Numbered from the stretch's first letter, positions 9,541 to 19,416 are shown. The stretch is 64,000 nucleotides of DNA from an uncultured Gammaproteobacteria bacterium (GCA_902553145.1 CACDKD010000001.1:277786-341785), one strand, 5' to 3'. A program made the numbers and translations. The notes: generated from the sequence alone by a model not told the origin.

Positions 9541-9542
9541 CA

Positions 9543-10319
9543 ATGAGTAAAAGACAATCAAAGAGTGGCTTAATAACTATAATCACAATTGTTTTTAATG
9601 ATCATCTCAATATCCAGCAAACAATTGATAGTGTGAAGAATCAGACTTATAAGGAAATCCAATATATAGTCATCGATGGTGGATCAACAGACGGAACCAA
9701 AGAAATTATTTATAGAAACAAAGATTACATCGATAAGATTATTAGCGAGGAAGACAATGGAATTTATGATGCATTAAACAAAGGAATAAGTTACGCAAAA
9801 GGAGAAATAGTTGGTTTTCTTCATAGCGGGGATTTTTATGTAAGCGAAGATGTTGTTCAATTAATTGCCAACGAATTTGACAATACTGGCAGTGACTCAG
9901 TTTTTTCTGATTTAGATATAGTTGATGAATTAGATACCACCAAGATCATTCGTCATTTTAGTGGTAAAAATTTCAATTTATTGAAATTACGAATGGGCTT
10001 GATGCCTCCACATCCAACATTTTACTGCAAATTAAAACTATATAATATTGCAGGAGAGTACTCGACAGATTATGAAGTATCCTCAGATTACGAAATGATG
10101 GTCAGGCTGTTCTATACTAAAAGAATCTCATATTCTTATATCAATACTACGACTATAAAGATGAGAGATGGTGGCACAAGTAATAGCGGCTTTTTTAATC
10201 AAATAAAGCAAAATATAGAGAAATATGAAGCCGCAAGAAATAATAATTTCTATACAAACTATTTCTTAATTGCTTGTAAGATACCATTCAAAATAGGTGA
10301 ATATATCTTTAGGAGCTAA
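9543..10319 (+). CDS. Glycosyltransferase family 2
   Basis: The 258-residue protein is a single GT-A domain. Asp45 lies in IDGGSTDGT, the nucleotide-binding motif of family GT2, and a variant metal site is at SGD (residues 95-97) in place of the more common DxD. A later HPTFYC region matches the acceptor side of WcaA/WcaE-like enzymes. It begins two bases after the polymerase stop. The transferred sugar is unknown. Confidence 0.85.
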   Translation: MSKRQSKSGLITIITIVFNDHLNIQQTIDSVKNQTYKEIQYIVIDGGSTDGTKEIIYRNKDYIDKIISEEDNGIYDALNKGISYAKGEIVGFLHSGDFYVSEDVVQLIANEFDNTGSDSVFSDLDIVDELDTTKIIRHFSGKNFNLLKLRMGLMPPHPTFYCKLKLYNIAGEYSTDYEVSSDYEMMVRLFYTKRISYSYINTTTIKMRDGGTSNSGFFNQIKQNIEKYEAARNNNFYTNYFLIACKIPFKIGEYIFRS

Positions 10320-10323
10320 TGAA

Positions 10324-11334
10324 TTGAAATTACTAGTAACGGGATGTTCAGGATTTATTGGTTATCATATCTCTAAGAGATTGTGCATTTCTGGTCATGA
10401 AGTAATAGGCATAGACAATATGAATCCTTACTATGATGTGAGGCTAAAGGAGGCAAGACTTAATAAACTCCTTGATTTCGAAAATTTTGCATTTGAATTA
10501 ATTGATATCAGTTCTGAGGACTGCGTAAAGAATCTTTTTTCTAAACATTCTTTTCAAAGAGTGATACACATGGCTGCACAGGCTGGAGTCAGGTACTCAA
10601 TAGAAAATCCTGATGCATATATAACCTCAAATCTAATAGGGCACTTTAATATCTTGGAATCTTGTAGGATGTATAATATTGAGCATTTATTATTTGCGTC
10701 ATCAAGTTCGGTTTATGGCTTAAACAAGAAGTTACCATTTTCAACAAATGATTCTAGTGATCATCCTGTTTCTCTTTATGCGGCAACAAAGAAATCAAAT
10801 GAGCTGATGTCACATTCATATTCTTCCCTTTATGGGTTACCTATAACTGGCCTTAGATTTTTTACTGTATATGGCCCATGGGGTAGACCAGATATGGCGT
10901 TGTTTAAGTTTACAGAATCTATTCTTTCAGAAAAGAAGATTGATATATACAATCATGGTGAATTAGCTAGGGATTTTACATATATTGATGATATCTCTTC
11001 TGCTATCGAAGCCTTAATAGATATAATTCCTTTAGCAAACGAATCCTGGAATACTATCGAAGGTCCTATTTCAGAGAGCTCAGCTCCTTATAAGATATAT
11101 AATATTGGGAATTCCAAGCCTATAGATTTAATAGACTTTATTTCAGCACTAGAGGCGGAATTGGGCATCAAGGCAAAAAAGAATTTTTTACCCATGCAGC
11201 GTGGTGATGTTTTGAGAACCCATGCAGATGTGAATGATCTATCAGCGATTATAGACTATCAGCCAAAAGATAATCTTAAAGAGAATATTGGCTTATTTGT
11301 TCAATGGTATAAAAAATATTATATGAGCTTATGA
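10324..11334 (+). CDS. UDP-glucuronate 4-epimerase-like NAD-dependent epimerase
   Basis: The protein begins with a Rossmann motif (TGCSGFIG) followed by DNMNPYYDVRLKEARL, the block typical of UDP-glucuronate 4-epimerases, which make UDP-galacturonate. A SSSSVYG serine site and the YAATKK catalytic Tyr/Lys are present. I chose TTG at 10324 because AGGAG at 10311-10315 sits 8 bases upstream. A GTG at 10297 is in frame but would overlap the preceding gene and add nine non-conserved residues. UDP-glucose dehydrogenase is encoded at the end of this locus and could supply the substrate. Confidence 0.8.
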   Translation: MKLLVTGCSGFIGYHISKRLCISGHEVIGIDNMNPYYDVRLKEARLNKLLDFENFAFELIDISSEDCVKNLFSKHSFQRVIHMAAQAGVRYSIENPDAYITSNLIGHFNILESCRMYNIEHLLFASSSSVYGLNKKLPFSTNDSSDHPVSLYAATKKSNELMSHSYSSLYGLPITGLRFFTVYGPWGRPDMALFKFTESILSEKKIDIYNHGELARDFTYIDDISSAIEALIDIIPLANESWNTIEGPISESSAPYKIYNIGNSKPIDLIDFISALEAELGIKAKKNFLPMQRGDVLRTHADVNDLSAIIDYQPKDNLKENIGLFVQWYKKYYMSL

Positions 11335-11355
11335 AAACTAGATAGGAAAAATATT

Positions 11356-12291
11356 ATGGGCGTATTAGTTACAGGATCCTCAGGATTGGTTGGAGCAAAT
11401 CTTTGTAAAGGCAGAGATTATATAGGTATTGATTCAAGACCACATTTATCAACTAATTTTGTTGGCAATATAGCTGATAAAATATTGGTAGACTCAATCT
11501 TTGAAAATCATGAAATAAATACAGTCATAAATTGTGCAGCTGCGAGGTTTGATTTTGGCATTCCTGCATCAGATTATTTAGTAATGAATGTCTCTGATCA
11601 CAAGCGTTTTCTTGAAAATCTTAGTTTGTACCCAATTCAACACTTTATCCATGTGAGCTCAGTAGCAAGTTTTGATGGAATTGAAATGGACTACTCTGAT
11701 GAATTAGAATGTGATGACGCATATCGTGTCACGAAGTATATGCAAGAGCAACTTGTAAGAGATTGGTGTAAAAAGAATGATATTAAATTAACTATTCTCT
11801 ATCCATCAGCAATCTTTCAACAAAAGGCAAGATCAGATACCAATATTGGTAAGTTACAGCTTATAACAAAATATCTTCCATTCATCCCGAATATAAATGT
11901 TCGGAAAAGCTTAACTTTCCTTCCTAATTTTGTTGAATTCATATCAGATTGTACAGATAGGAGTGTTAAGAATGGAATTTACCTGACAATCGATAAGCCA
12001 ATTTTATCTGTTACTGAAATATTGACACTAATTTCTGGAAATCCTAATAAATCTATAATCAATATTCCTTACTTTAAGCGGATATTATCAATATTTGCTT
12101 CTGTACTAGATTTTTTTAGCATGTCTGGCCGCATTGATTTAGGACTAACAGTTTCACGCGTAGAAAAGCTTTATCGTGATACCTCTTATGAAAATCTAAT
12201 TATAGATAAATTAGATAGATCATTTTACGCAAACCAGACACCTTTTGATTATAGAAAATCTTTAAGACCCAAGCATGGGAATAGCTCTTAG
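11356..12291 (+). CDS. NAD-dependent epimerase/dehydratase (extended SDR)
   Basis: The 311-residue protein starts with GSSGLVGANL, a Rossmann glycine motif, and has a VSSVASF serine site followed by a Tyr-x3-Lys (YRVTK) catalytic pair. It is shorter and more divergent than the two epimerases on either side, and the acidic residue that selects NAD is not obvious. It could be a sugar reductase or 4-reductase. It sits 21 bases after the preceding gene and 39 before galE. Confidence 0.7.
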   Translation: MGVLVTGSSGLVGANLCKGRDYIGIDSRPHLSTNFVGNIADKILVDSIFENHEINTVINCAAARFDFGIPASDYLVMNVSDHKRFLENLSLYPIQHFIHVSSVASFDGIEMDYSDELECDDAYRVTKYMQEQLVRDWCKKNDIKLTILYPSAIFQQKARSDTNIGKLQLITKYLPFIPNINVRKSLTFLPNFVEFISDCTDRSVKNGIYLTIDKPILSVTEILTLISGNPNKSIINIPYFKRILSIFASVLDFFSMSGRIDLGLTVSRVEKLYRDTSYENLIIDKLDRSFYANQTPFDYRKSLRPKHGNSS

Positions 12292-12330
12292 AAACATATG
12301 TGTATTTTTTGATTATTCAGCTCTAGATTT

Positions 12331-13353
12331 ATGAATGTTTTAGTTACAGGTGGAACTGGCTTCATTGGAAGTCACGCTACTATAGCGCTTCTAAAGAAAG
12401 ATCATGATGTAACGATAGTTGACAATCTATCAAACTCAAAAATTGACACACTTAGGGCCATTGAAAATGTATCATTAAAAAAGGTTAGATTCATTGAACT
12501 AGATCTACTTGATATAAAAGCATTAGATTGCTTATTCAAAAAAAATAAATTTGATATTGTTATCCATTTTGCAGGCTCTAAGTCAGTTAATGAGTCAATA
12601 GAAAAGCCTCTCAAATATTATTTTAATAATGTTTATAGCAGTATTATTCTTTCCCAGATCATGAAAAAATATGATGTAAAGAAAATTATTTTTAGTTCTT
12701 CTGCTACCGTTTATGGAGAGCCAGCAGATATTCCTCTTAAAGAATCATCAAAAGTATCAATATTAAATCCTTATGCAGCATCCAAATATTATATAGAGAA
12801 TTATTTTAGGGAATATCAAAAGCAAAATAAAGATTGGAAAATAATATTACTACGTTATTTTAATCCAATTGGTGCACATGAATCAGGATTAATCGGTGAA
12901 AGCCCAAAAGTACCACATAATAACTTGATGCCATACATACTTAAAGTTGCATCAAAAGAAAGCGAATATCTCCAAGTTTTTGGCGATGATTATGATACTG
13001 AAGATGGAACTGGAGTAAGAGATTTTATCCACATAATGGATTTAGCTGAGGCACATGTATCTAGTTTAGATTTCATATCTTCCAATCAGGGCCCGGATGG
13101 ATTTTGCAATATATTTAATATTGGTACCGGAAAAGGATATTCCGTTTTAGAAATAATCGAAACCTTTTCAAAAGTCAATAATATAGAAATTCCATATAAA
13201 ATAGTTGATAGGAGACCTGGTGACGTATCTCAATCATATACTGATGTTTCATTAGCAAAAAAATCTTTAAATTGGAAAGCTAAAAAAGATCTTTCTGACA
13301 TGTGTCGAGATGTATGGCGGTGGAAATCTTCTCAATTAAAAAAAAATAATTAG
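12331..13353 (+). CDS. galE: UDP-glucose 4-epimerase
   Basis: The 340-residue length and motifs match GalE. GGTGFIGSH is at the N-terminus, then VDNLSNS, the FSSSATVYG serine site, NPYAASKYY with catalytic Tyr and Lys, and RYFNPIGAHESGLIGESP, which is the GalE substrate-binding block. It interconverts UDP-glucose and UDP-galactose, giving a galactose donor for the polysaccharide. Its TAG stop shares a base with a possible GTG start of the next gene. Confidence 0.9.
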   Translation: MNVLVTGGTGFIGSHATIALLKKDHDVTIVDNLSNSKIDTLRAIENVSLKKVRFIELDLLDIKALDCLFKKNKFDIVIHFAGSKSVNESIEKPLKYYFNNVYSSIILSQIMKKYDVKKIIFSSSATVYGEPADIPLKESSKVSILNPYAASKYYIENYFREYQKQNKDWKIILLRYFNPIGAHESGLIGESPKVPHNNLMPYILKVASKESEYLQVFGDDYDTEDGTGVRDFIHIMDLAEAHVSSLDFISSNQGPDGFCNIFNIGTGKGYSVLEIIETFSKVNNIEIPYKIVDRRPGDVSQSYTDVSLAKKSLNWKAKKDLSDMCRDVWRWKSSQLKKNN

Positions 13354-13358
13354 TGAAG

Positions 13359-14054
13359 ATGAGTTCAAAAAAATTATCTATACGTAAATATGAATCCAAA
13401 AGAAGCTTGATTTCTGAACTAACTAGTTCAATAGAAATTATTTTGAGAGATAGTATAAAAAAAAGACAGCAGGCACTGATGATTGTATCTGGCGGAAGTA
13501 CGCCTAAGACTTTATTTGAGGATTTATCAGAAATAGACCTGCCCTGGGAGAAAGTAACAATTCTCCTCGCAGATGAAAGATGGTTACCTACCAATCACTC
13601 TGCCAGCAATGAAAAACTAGTAAATGACTTTTTGTTAAAGAATAGAGCCATTAAAGCAAATTTTATTGGTTTAAAAACCGAACATGGATCTACATTTGAG
13701 GGATTGCCTTATTGCGAAAAAAAACTAAAAGGTGTTATTAATCCAGATTTATTAATTTTGGGAATGGGATTAGATGGACATACAGCATCATACTTCTCAG
13801 TAGATACAGATTTAAAAGATAAGCTTTCTATGGATAGCAAATTGAAATGTAGTAGAGTAAATCTTGAGAATGAGAATTTTGAAAGAGTGACATTAAATTT
13901 TAATTATTTATCTAGGGCAAGGAAAATATTTCTGCATATTCATGGATTAGAAAAATTACAGGTTCTGAAAGAATCGATAATTAACAACGACCCCATAGAA
14001 ACCCCGATAGCTGTTTTTTTTGACCAAGATTTGAAGGTTTTTTGGAGCGAATGA
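13359..14054 (+). CDS. pgl: 6-phosphogluconolactonase
   Basis: The protein has about 231 residues with the hallmark blocks of the DevB/SOL-type lactonase: SGGSTPKTLFE near the N-terminus, LLADERWLP in the middle, and LILGMGLDGHTASYF. It hydrolyses 6-phosphogluconolactone in the oxidative pentose phosphate pathway. I took ATG 13359; a GTG at 13353 is in frame and touches the galE stop. No zwf or gnd is adjacent, which is unusual, so it is an isolated metabolic gene at the end of the plus-strand polysaccharide run. Confidence 0.85.
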   Translation: MSSKKLSIRKYESKRSLISELTSSIEIILRDSIKKRQQALMIVSGGSTPKTLFEDLSEIDLPWEKVTILLADERWLPTNHSASNEKLVNDFLLKNRAIKANFIGLKTEHGSTFEGLPYCEKKLKGVINPDLLILGMGLDGHTASYFSVDTDLKDKLSMDSKLKCSRVNLENENFERVTLNFNYLSRARKIFLHIHGLEKLQVLKESIINNDPIETPIAVFFDQDLKVFWSE

Positions 14055-14060
14055 GATAAG

Positions 14061-14954
14061 CTATCTAATTAATTTTTTACTGCCGACTAGTAGAACAGTC
14101 TTTGCAATCAGATCATCATTCAAATATCCTTTCCAGCTTTCATGCAATGATTCATTTTCAATATTTGCTGTCCTGTAAACTGTTGACTGGATTATATTGA
14201 AGCCATTACCTTCAATAAGATTAACCATCTCAGACATTCTGAATAAATTTAGATCTTCCCACTCTTTTTTTCGATTGCTTGAATACATAGATCCAAATCC
14301 TTTGCCACCGATTCCATGAGAACTGAAGTCAACAGAATGAAAAAAGTAGCCATCTACCTTAAGTACAAAAAATAAACTGGATAAGATATCATTGATTAGT
14401 GATCTAGGAATATGTTCTAGCACGCTATTAGAGATTATGAGATCAATACTGTCTTGTCTTTCAAAATTTGTGGGAATGCAAAGTGTAATAATCTTTTCAT
14501 AGAAGATATCAAAACTCATTTTTTCGCCATAATTTGATCTCAGCTCATTATATAGTGGACGGTAATATTTCTCCTTGACTTCATTTGATTCAACAACTGA
14601 CCTTACTAATGAAGGCTCATGATAATAGTATTCTTTTGCTCCGTTATATATCGCAAGAGGTGCATAGCCTAATACAGGCCCGCAACCTAGTTCCAAAATA
14701 GTTTTATTCCTAAAACTAAACTTAGATTTAAATTTCTCCTCAGCATTATTTTCATTGCCATACTGATTATCTATTATTCTAAGAAGCCTTTCCCATCGGT
14801 CAATAAGGTAAACAGTATTCATATGCTTTTTGCTTCTTAGAATATCTATAGAGTAATTCCAATGATCTCTTCTAAGTAACCTCTTTTTCATTGCCATAAA
14901 GACATCAGATGGAGGGGAATTCCATAGTTTGTTAATGAGTGTTCGTATGTCCAT
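14061..14954 (-). CDS. SAM-dependent methyltransferase (class I)
   Basis: The 297-residue protein contains ILELGCGPVLG, the glycine-rich SAM-binding motif I, then an acidic residue in the following strand (HEPS) and the post-motif SNSVLEHIP that is common in sugar and lipid methyltransferases. It faces the pgl gene with only a few bases between the stops. In this setting it may methylate a sugar of the glycan, possibly at the chain end. The target is not readable from the sequence. Confidence 0.75.
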   Translation of the reverse strand: MDIRTLINKLWNSPPSDVFMAMKKRLLRRDHWNYSIDILRSKKHMNTVYLIDRWERLLRIIDNQYGNENNAEEKFKSKFSFRNKTILELGCGPVLGYAPLAIYNGAKEYYYHEPSLVRSVVESNEVKEKYYRPLYNELRSNYGEKMSFDIFYEKIITLCIPTNFERQDSIDLIISNSVLEHIPRSLINDILSSLFFVLKVDGYFFHSVDFSSHGIGGKGFGSMYSSNRKKEWEDLNLFRMSEMVNLIEGNGFNIIQSTVYRTANIENESLHESWKGYLNDDLIAKTVLLVGSKKLIR

Positions 14955-15144
14955 CTTCAGATTCTGTTTCTTTCTTTATATGAAATCCCAATAGCTATTA
15001 AATTGTTCCAATTATTGAGATATATGGTTAGATTTTTGTCTCTAATTATTTTTATGCAAAGGATGTTTAATATATTTTCAAAGTTTATAATCATACTTTA
15101 ATAATTTCTTACACACTAAAGTATTTTAGATTAATTACCGAAAA
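14955..15144. promoter_or_regulatory. AT-rich divergent intergenic region with a candidate -10 element
   Basis: This 190-base gap separates two divergent genes and must hold promoters for both. A perfect TATAAT is at 15086-15091 on the plus strand, about 54 bases before the dehydrogenase ATG, but no convincing -35 lies at normal spacing. The region is too AT-rich for that motif alone to be decisive. I see no clear operator or RNA structure. Confidence 0.3.
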
Positions 15145-16437
15145 ATGAATAATTATAAGATCGGCATAGTTGGCTTGGGATATGTAGGACTGCCTCTAGC
15201 AGTAGCATTTGGAGAAAAGTATCAGACTATTGGTTTTGATATCAACTCATCTCGAGTTGATGAATTGAGAAAAATGTATGATCGAACTAATGAATTAAAA
15301 GATTCGGACTTTAAAAAAGCAACCAAGTTGAAATTTACCAGCGATGAAGAGCTATTAGGCGAATGCAATATTTATATAATTACAGTACCAACCCCAATTG
15401 ATAAATCTAATCAACCAGATTTAAGCATACTAAAGATAGCAACAGAGACTGTTGGTAAATATATCTCAAATCAAGACATTATAATTTATGAGTCCACAGT
15501 TTACCCTACGGCAACTAACTCAGTTTGCGCCCCAATTCTTGAAAAGATTTCCAATTTAACTTACTTAAATGAAGATAATCAGCAGGAACAAAGGGGTTTC
15601 TACTGTGCATATAGTCCAGAGAGAATAAATCCAGGAGACAAAGAAAATTCACTTAAGAAGATAAGAAAAATAATTTCTGGTTCAACGCCAGAATGCTTGG
15701 AAATAGTTGAATCTCTCTATAATTCGATTATTGATGCTGGGACTATCAAGGCCAATTCAATTGAATCTGCAGAAGCGGCTAAAGTTATCGAAAATACACA
15801 AAGAGATCTTAATATTGCACTGATAAATGAATTTGCACTTATTTTCAACAAGCTTTCTATTGATACTCAGGAAGTGCTTGAATTGGCAGAAACAAAATGG
15901 AATTTTATCCCAATGAAACCAGGTTTAGTTGGTGGGCACTGTATAGGAGTTGATCCATACTACCTAGCTCATAAGGCGATTGAAATAGATTATTATCCAG
16001 AATTAATATTAGCTGGTAGGAAGCTAAATAATTTAATGGGGAGACACGTAGCAAAACAAGTTTTGAAAATTATGACATCTAAAGGCATTAGTATCTTGAA
16101 TTCAGAAGTGCTGCTAATGGGAATTACATTTAAAGAAAATTGTTCAGATATAAGGAATACTAGAGTAATAGATATCATTACAGAACTCAAAAAATATAAT
16201 TGCAATATCACTGTTTATGACCCCAATGCAGATAATGATGAAACAATGAATTTGTATGATGTTGAATTAGTTCAGCATCCTGAAAAAGGAAAGTACGATT
16301 CAATCATTATTGCTGTTGCACATGATTGTTTCATAGAAATGGGTATTGAAAATATCAGATCTTTTAACAAAGGCCAAGGTATTATTTATGATGTGAAGTA
16401 TCTATTTCCAAAAGATTCAGTAGATGGGAGACTCTAG
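15145..16437 (+). CDS. UDP-N-acetylhexosamine 6-dehydrogenase (TviB/WbpO type)
   Basis: The 430-residue protein has the three-domain nucleotide-sugar dehydrogenase fold: GLGYVGLPLAVAFG at the N-terminus for NAD, a middle dimerisation helix, and catalytic Cys266 in GGHCIGVDPYYLAHKA. The DRTNEL segment near residue 50 and the HCIGVDPYYLA form are typical of the TviB/WbpO/VipA branch, which oxidises UDP-GalNAc or UDP-GlcNAc to uronates, rather than UDP-glucose. It is on its own between two convergent or divergent neighbours, so it is probably transcribed alone. Confidence 0.8.
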   Translation: MNNYKIGIVGLGYVGLPLAVAFGEKYQTIGFDINSSRVDELRKMYDRTNELKDSDFKKATKLKFTSDEELLGECNIYIITVPTPIDKSNQPDLSILKIATETVGKYISNQDIIIYESTVYPTATNSVCAPILEKISNLTYLNEDNQQEQRGFYCAYSPERINPGDKENSLKKIRKIISGSTPECLEIVESLYNSIIDAGTIKANSIESAEAAKVIENTQRDLNIALINEFALIFNKLSIDTQEVLELAETKWNFIPMKPGLVGGHCIGVDPYYLAHKAIEIDYYPELILAGRKLNNLMGRHVAKQVLKIMTSKGISILNSEVLLMGITFKENCSDIRNTRVIDIITELKKYNCNITVYDPNADNDETMNLYDVELVQHPEKGKYDSIIIAVAHDCFIEMGIENIRSFNKGQGIIYDVKYLFPKDSVDGRL

Positions 16438-16465
16438 TCTTTAATCTAGAAATAGGGCCTGCCTG

Positions 16466-17548
16466 TTAAATATTTTTCACCCTAAGCAGATATAGTAAGA
16501 GCGATATACTAAAGATTGAAAAAGTTAAAACAATTGTCCATAGGTGAGTTGGATAAATTGTTATCAAATATGCTGAAACTCCTCCACAAATAACATAGGT
16601 GATGCATATAAAAACATTCATACTATCTGGAATACCCAAGAGTGAAAGCCTGTGAGCAGTATGATCTTTTCCGCCATGATATATTTTTTTATTAGTTACA
16701 ATTCTTGAGATGGTTACCAAAGTTGTATCGAATATCGGAAAACATAATATGAATATTGGGATTATTAGTTTTTCTATTTCAAACGATTCTTTATAACCAT
16801 AGAAAATATTTATTTCACTTGGTATACAGGTCGCCGCTATTATAAAACCTAATGAAAGACTACCTGAATCTCCCATAAATATGGATGCTGGAGGAAAGTT
16901 ATGTAATAAGAAGCCAGTCAAACAACCAACAAGAATACTTAAGATTGCAGCTAGATAAAATATGTTTGAATCTAGGTTTATATTTGAAACCAAGAAGATT
17001 ATGACTAAGGAGGTGGTCAGTATTACGCTAGCACAGATCCCATCAAACGAATCCATAAGATTTGATGCATTTGTTATCCCTACAAGCCAAAACAAAGTAT
17101 ACAAAAAGTCAAAAGGCATATATCCACTGACAAAAAACATTCTTGTATCTAAAATAAATAGTGTAAAGATTAATATTTGTGAAATTAATTTAGTTGAAGC
17201 TCTAAAATGGAATAAATCATCCAAAAATCCTAAGATAAATATTAGGAAAGTACTCCCAATTATTGCAATCATATATGTCATTTTTTCGAAAGATGATGCA
17301 GAAATGCCCATGCCCTTTGATGAATCTAAGGATGCTAGATCAGGTGAGAATGAAGAGATTGCAAATAATAACAATACTAAAAAAACTATTATAAAACCAA
17401 ATGAGCCGTGGACTGGCAATGTTTTAGTATTCCACCGCTCTGAGGTTGGTTTTACAGTTAACTCAAATCTATTGCTAAGCGTCTTCACTAGGAAAACTAA
17501 TACTGATGAAGCAATTGCACCGGCGAAAAAAAGTATGATGAACGTCAT
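16466..17548 (-). CDS. WecA/MraY-family undecaprenyl-phosphate sugar-1-phosphate transferase
   Basis: The 360-residue polytopic protein has about eleven membrane segments and the family motifs: LGFLDDLFHF with the Asp-Asp pair, NASNLMDSFDG, FMGDSGSLSLGF, and a HGGKDHTAHRL loop that corresponds to the WecA-type histidine motif. It starts polymer synthesis by moving a sugar-1-phosphate (often GlcNAc-1-P) from a UDP donor to undecaprenyl phosphate in the inner membrane. The next gene upstream is an SDR epimerase 9 bases away. WecA is the best guess; a WbpL- or WbcO-like enzyme with another substrate is possible. Confidence 0.82.
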   Translation of the reverse strand: MTFIILFFAGAIASSVLVFLVKTLSNRFELTVKPTSERWNTKTLPVHGSFGFIIVFLVLLLFAISSFSPDLASLDSSKGMGISASSFEKMTYMIAIIGSTFLIFILGFLDDLFHFRASTKLISQILIFTLFILDTRMFFVSGYMPFDFLYTLFWLVGITNASNLMDSFDGICASVILTTSLVIIFLVSNINLDSNIFYLAAILSILVGCLTGFLLHNFPPASIFMGDSGSLSLGFIIAATCIPSEINIFYGYKESFEIEKLIIPIFILCFPIFDTTLVTISRIVTNKKIYHGGKDHTAHRLSLLGIPDSMNVFICITYVICGGVSAYLITIYPTHLWTIVLTFSIFSISLLLYLLRVKNI

Positions 17549-17557
17549 TATTAAAAG

Positions 17558-18484
17558 CTAGATAGTGGAAAGATATTTCTTTATACCCTCTTCTAGCGAG
17601 ATTAGTTCTCTGGAGTATACCTTTTTCATTTTGCTTATATCAGGCTGCCGTCTTGTCATATCACCCTCAGTTAATGCTGGCTGGTACGTAATTTTTGACT
17701 TTGACCCTGTTATATCAATTATAAGATTTGCTAGCTCTAGTATGGTGATTTGTTCCGAGCTTCCAATATTTACAGTATCGTTCAAACAACCATCTGTATT
17801 TAATAATTTGGTAATGAAATTGACATTATCATCAACATATAAGAAAGTTCTGGTTTGTGATCCGTCACCATTGATTGTTATATCTTCATGATTAATTGCC
17901 TGATTGATAAATTTTGAGATCACAAAATCTTGACTTTGAAGAGGTCCATATGTATTGAAGAAACGCATGATTGTATAGTCAAGCCCATGAACTTGTTTAT
18001 AGCTTTTGCAATATGACTCACAAACATTTTTAACAATAGCATAGGGTAGTTTTGCGTTTAATGGTGTTCTTGATTCATGTTGTGGCAACTCAACTGGCTC
18101 ACCGTATACTTCAGATGAAGATGAGAAGAAGAATCTTTTGACACCATTTTTTACTGACAATTTCAGGATATTTTTTATTCCTTCAATATCTTCCAATACC
18201 AAAAGAGGATTATTAATAGTTCGTTCCACTCCAACAAGTGCAGCGTAATGAAAAACAACATCAAATTTTATTTCACTAAAGATATCTTTCATCTCTTGCA
18301 TTGAATTTGCATCTGCTTCAAAGAATTGAAAATTATTTCTATTTTCATTAGGAAGTTTATTTCTACTACCTGTAATAAAATTATCCACGACCACAATATT
18401 ATCTTGTTTGTTTTCTACCAAGCATCTAGCCAGGCTACCGCCAATATTCCCAGCTCCGCCAGTGATTAAGATATTTCTCTTCAT
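17558..18484 (-). CDS. NAD-dependent nucleotide-sugar epimerase/dehydratase
   Basis: The 308-residue protein has TGGAGNIGGSL for NAD, VVDNFITGSRN at the second strand, SSSSEVYG, and a substrate block with RFFNTYGP. The downstream GDGSQTRTFLYVDD is typical of UDP-glucuronate decarboxylases and dTDP-glucose dehydratase relatives. The catalytic pair is Tyr-x3-Lys at YAIVK. It lies just upstream of the wecA-like gene; such epimerase/initiating-transferase pairs often set the identity of the first sugar. Confidence 0.8.
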   Translation of the reverse strand: MKRNILITGGAGNIGGSLARCLVENKQDNIVVVDNFITGSRNKLPNENRNNFQFFEADANSMQEMKDIFSEIKFDVVFHYAALVGVERTINNPLLVLEDIEGIKNILKLSVKNGVKRFFFSSSSEVYGEPVELPQHESRTPLNAKLPYAIVKNVCESYCKSYKQVHGLDYTIMRFFNTYGPLQSQDFVISKFINQAINHEDITINGDGSQTRTFLYVDDNVNFITKLLNTDGCLNDTVNIGSSEQITILELANLIIDITGSKSKITYQPALTEGDMTRRQPDISKMKKVYSRELISLEEGIKKYLSTI

Positions 18485-18536
18485 TGCTTTATTCTTTTAT
18501 TATTATGTTTCTTTTTTTCAAGAATTATAGTTACTT

Positions 18537-19370
18537 TTAATTAATTTTTTGGGAAGTTTCTTTTATACATTGAATAAGTTTTAATGATACTTCAGAATTT
18601 GAGGTGGCTATAAACCAATTATTTAAGAAACCTTCCTTTGAGTTGTATTGTAAATCAATATTATTGAGATCTACGATTTGTCCTCCAGCGTGTCTCAAAA
18701 CAGCATCGCCAGCTGCAGTATCCCATTCTGAAGTTGGTCCAAGTCTTGGGTAACAATCAGCCTTCCCAGATGCAATTAAACAAAATTTAAGTGAGCTCCC
18801 AGCTCTTATGACTTTATAATTTTTCAATTTCTTAAGTAGATCCTCAGTTGCCTCATTTTTGTGCGATCTACTGACTAAGATCCTCATGTTTTTAATATTA
18901 TTTGAACATTTAATTCTTTTGGTAATGCCCTTATGGCCAATAAAAAAAGAACCATAACCTTCTGATCCCCAGTAAGTTTCTTTTTTAACTGGGATGTGTA
19001 CAACACCAAATATTGGAATGCCATCCTCAACAAGAGCAATATTGATAGTAAACTCACCATTTTTATTAATAAATTCCTTAGTTCCATCTAAAGGATCTAC
19101 TAACCAAAAATAGCTCCATTTTGATCTAATTTTGAAGGGGATATCAGACTCCTCCTCAGATAAGATTGGTATTTTAGGAGTAATCTCACTGAGTCTCTTC
19201 TTAATAAATTTATGGGATGCAAGATCTGCAGACGTAACTGGGCTAGAATCTAGCTTAGTTTCAATCTCAAAATCTGAGTTATAGATCTCTGTTACTTTAT
19301 TCCCCGCATCAATTGATACTTGAATAACAGAATCAATTAACTTCTTATTAAGGATATTCCTTTTTTGCAT
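18537..19370 (-). CDS. cysQ: 3'(2'),5'-bisphosphate nucleotidase
   Basis: The 277-residue protein has the inositol-monophosphatase fold signatures of CysQ: EEES for metal binding, DPLDGTKEF, and WDTAAGDAVL near the C-terminus. It hydrolyses 3'-phosphoadenosine 5'-phosphate (PAP), the by-product of PAPS-dependent sulfation or sulfate reduction. A sulfotransferase and an APS-kinase-like protein are encoded later in the window, and both are consistent with PAP recycling. It is 52 bases from the SDR gene downstream and 46 from ugd upstream. Confidence 0.85.
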   Translation of the reverse strand: MQKRNILNKKLIDSVIQVSIDAGNKVTEIYNSDFEIETKLDSSPVTSADLASHKFIKKRLSEITPKIPILSEEESDIPFKIRSKWSYFWLVDPLDGTKEFINKNGEFTINIALVEDGIPIFGVVHIPVKKETYWGSEGYGSFFIGHKGITKRIKCSNNIKNMRILVSRSHKNEATEDLLKKLKNYKVIRAGSSLKFCLIASGKADCYPRLGPTSEWDTAAGDAVLRHAGGQIVDLNNIDLQYNSKEGFLNNWFIATSNSEVSLKLIQCIKETSQKIN

Positions 19371-19416
19371 TAATGCTTTCTCAACTAAAGTTTTATTAAA
19401 AATAATAGTCTATTGA

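Noticed and set aside
10297-10323. GTG at 10297 as start of the UDP-glucuronate epimerase-like gene
   Set aside because: TTG 10324 has a well-placed AGGAG and gives the family N-terminus, while the GTG would overlap the previous gene.
16962-17561. A 199-codon open frame on the plus strand
   Set aside because: It is antisense to the wecA-like gene, which has all family motifs; the plus-strand product resembles no protein and has no ribosome binding site.
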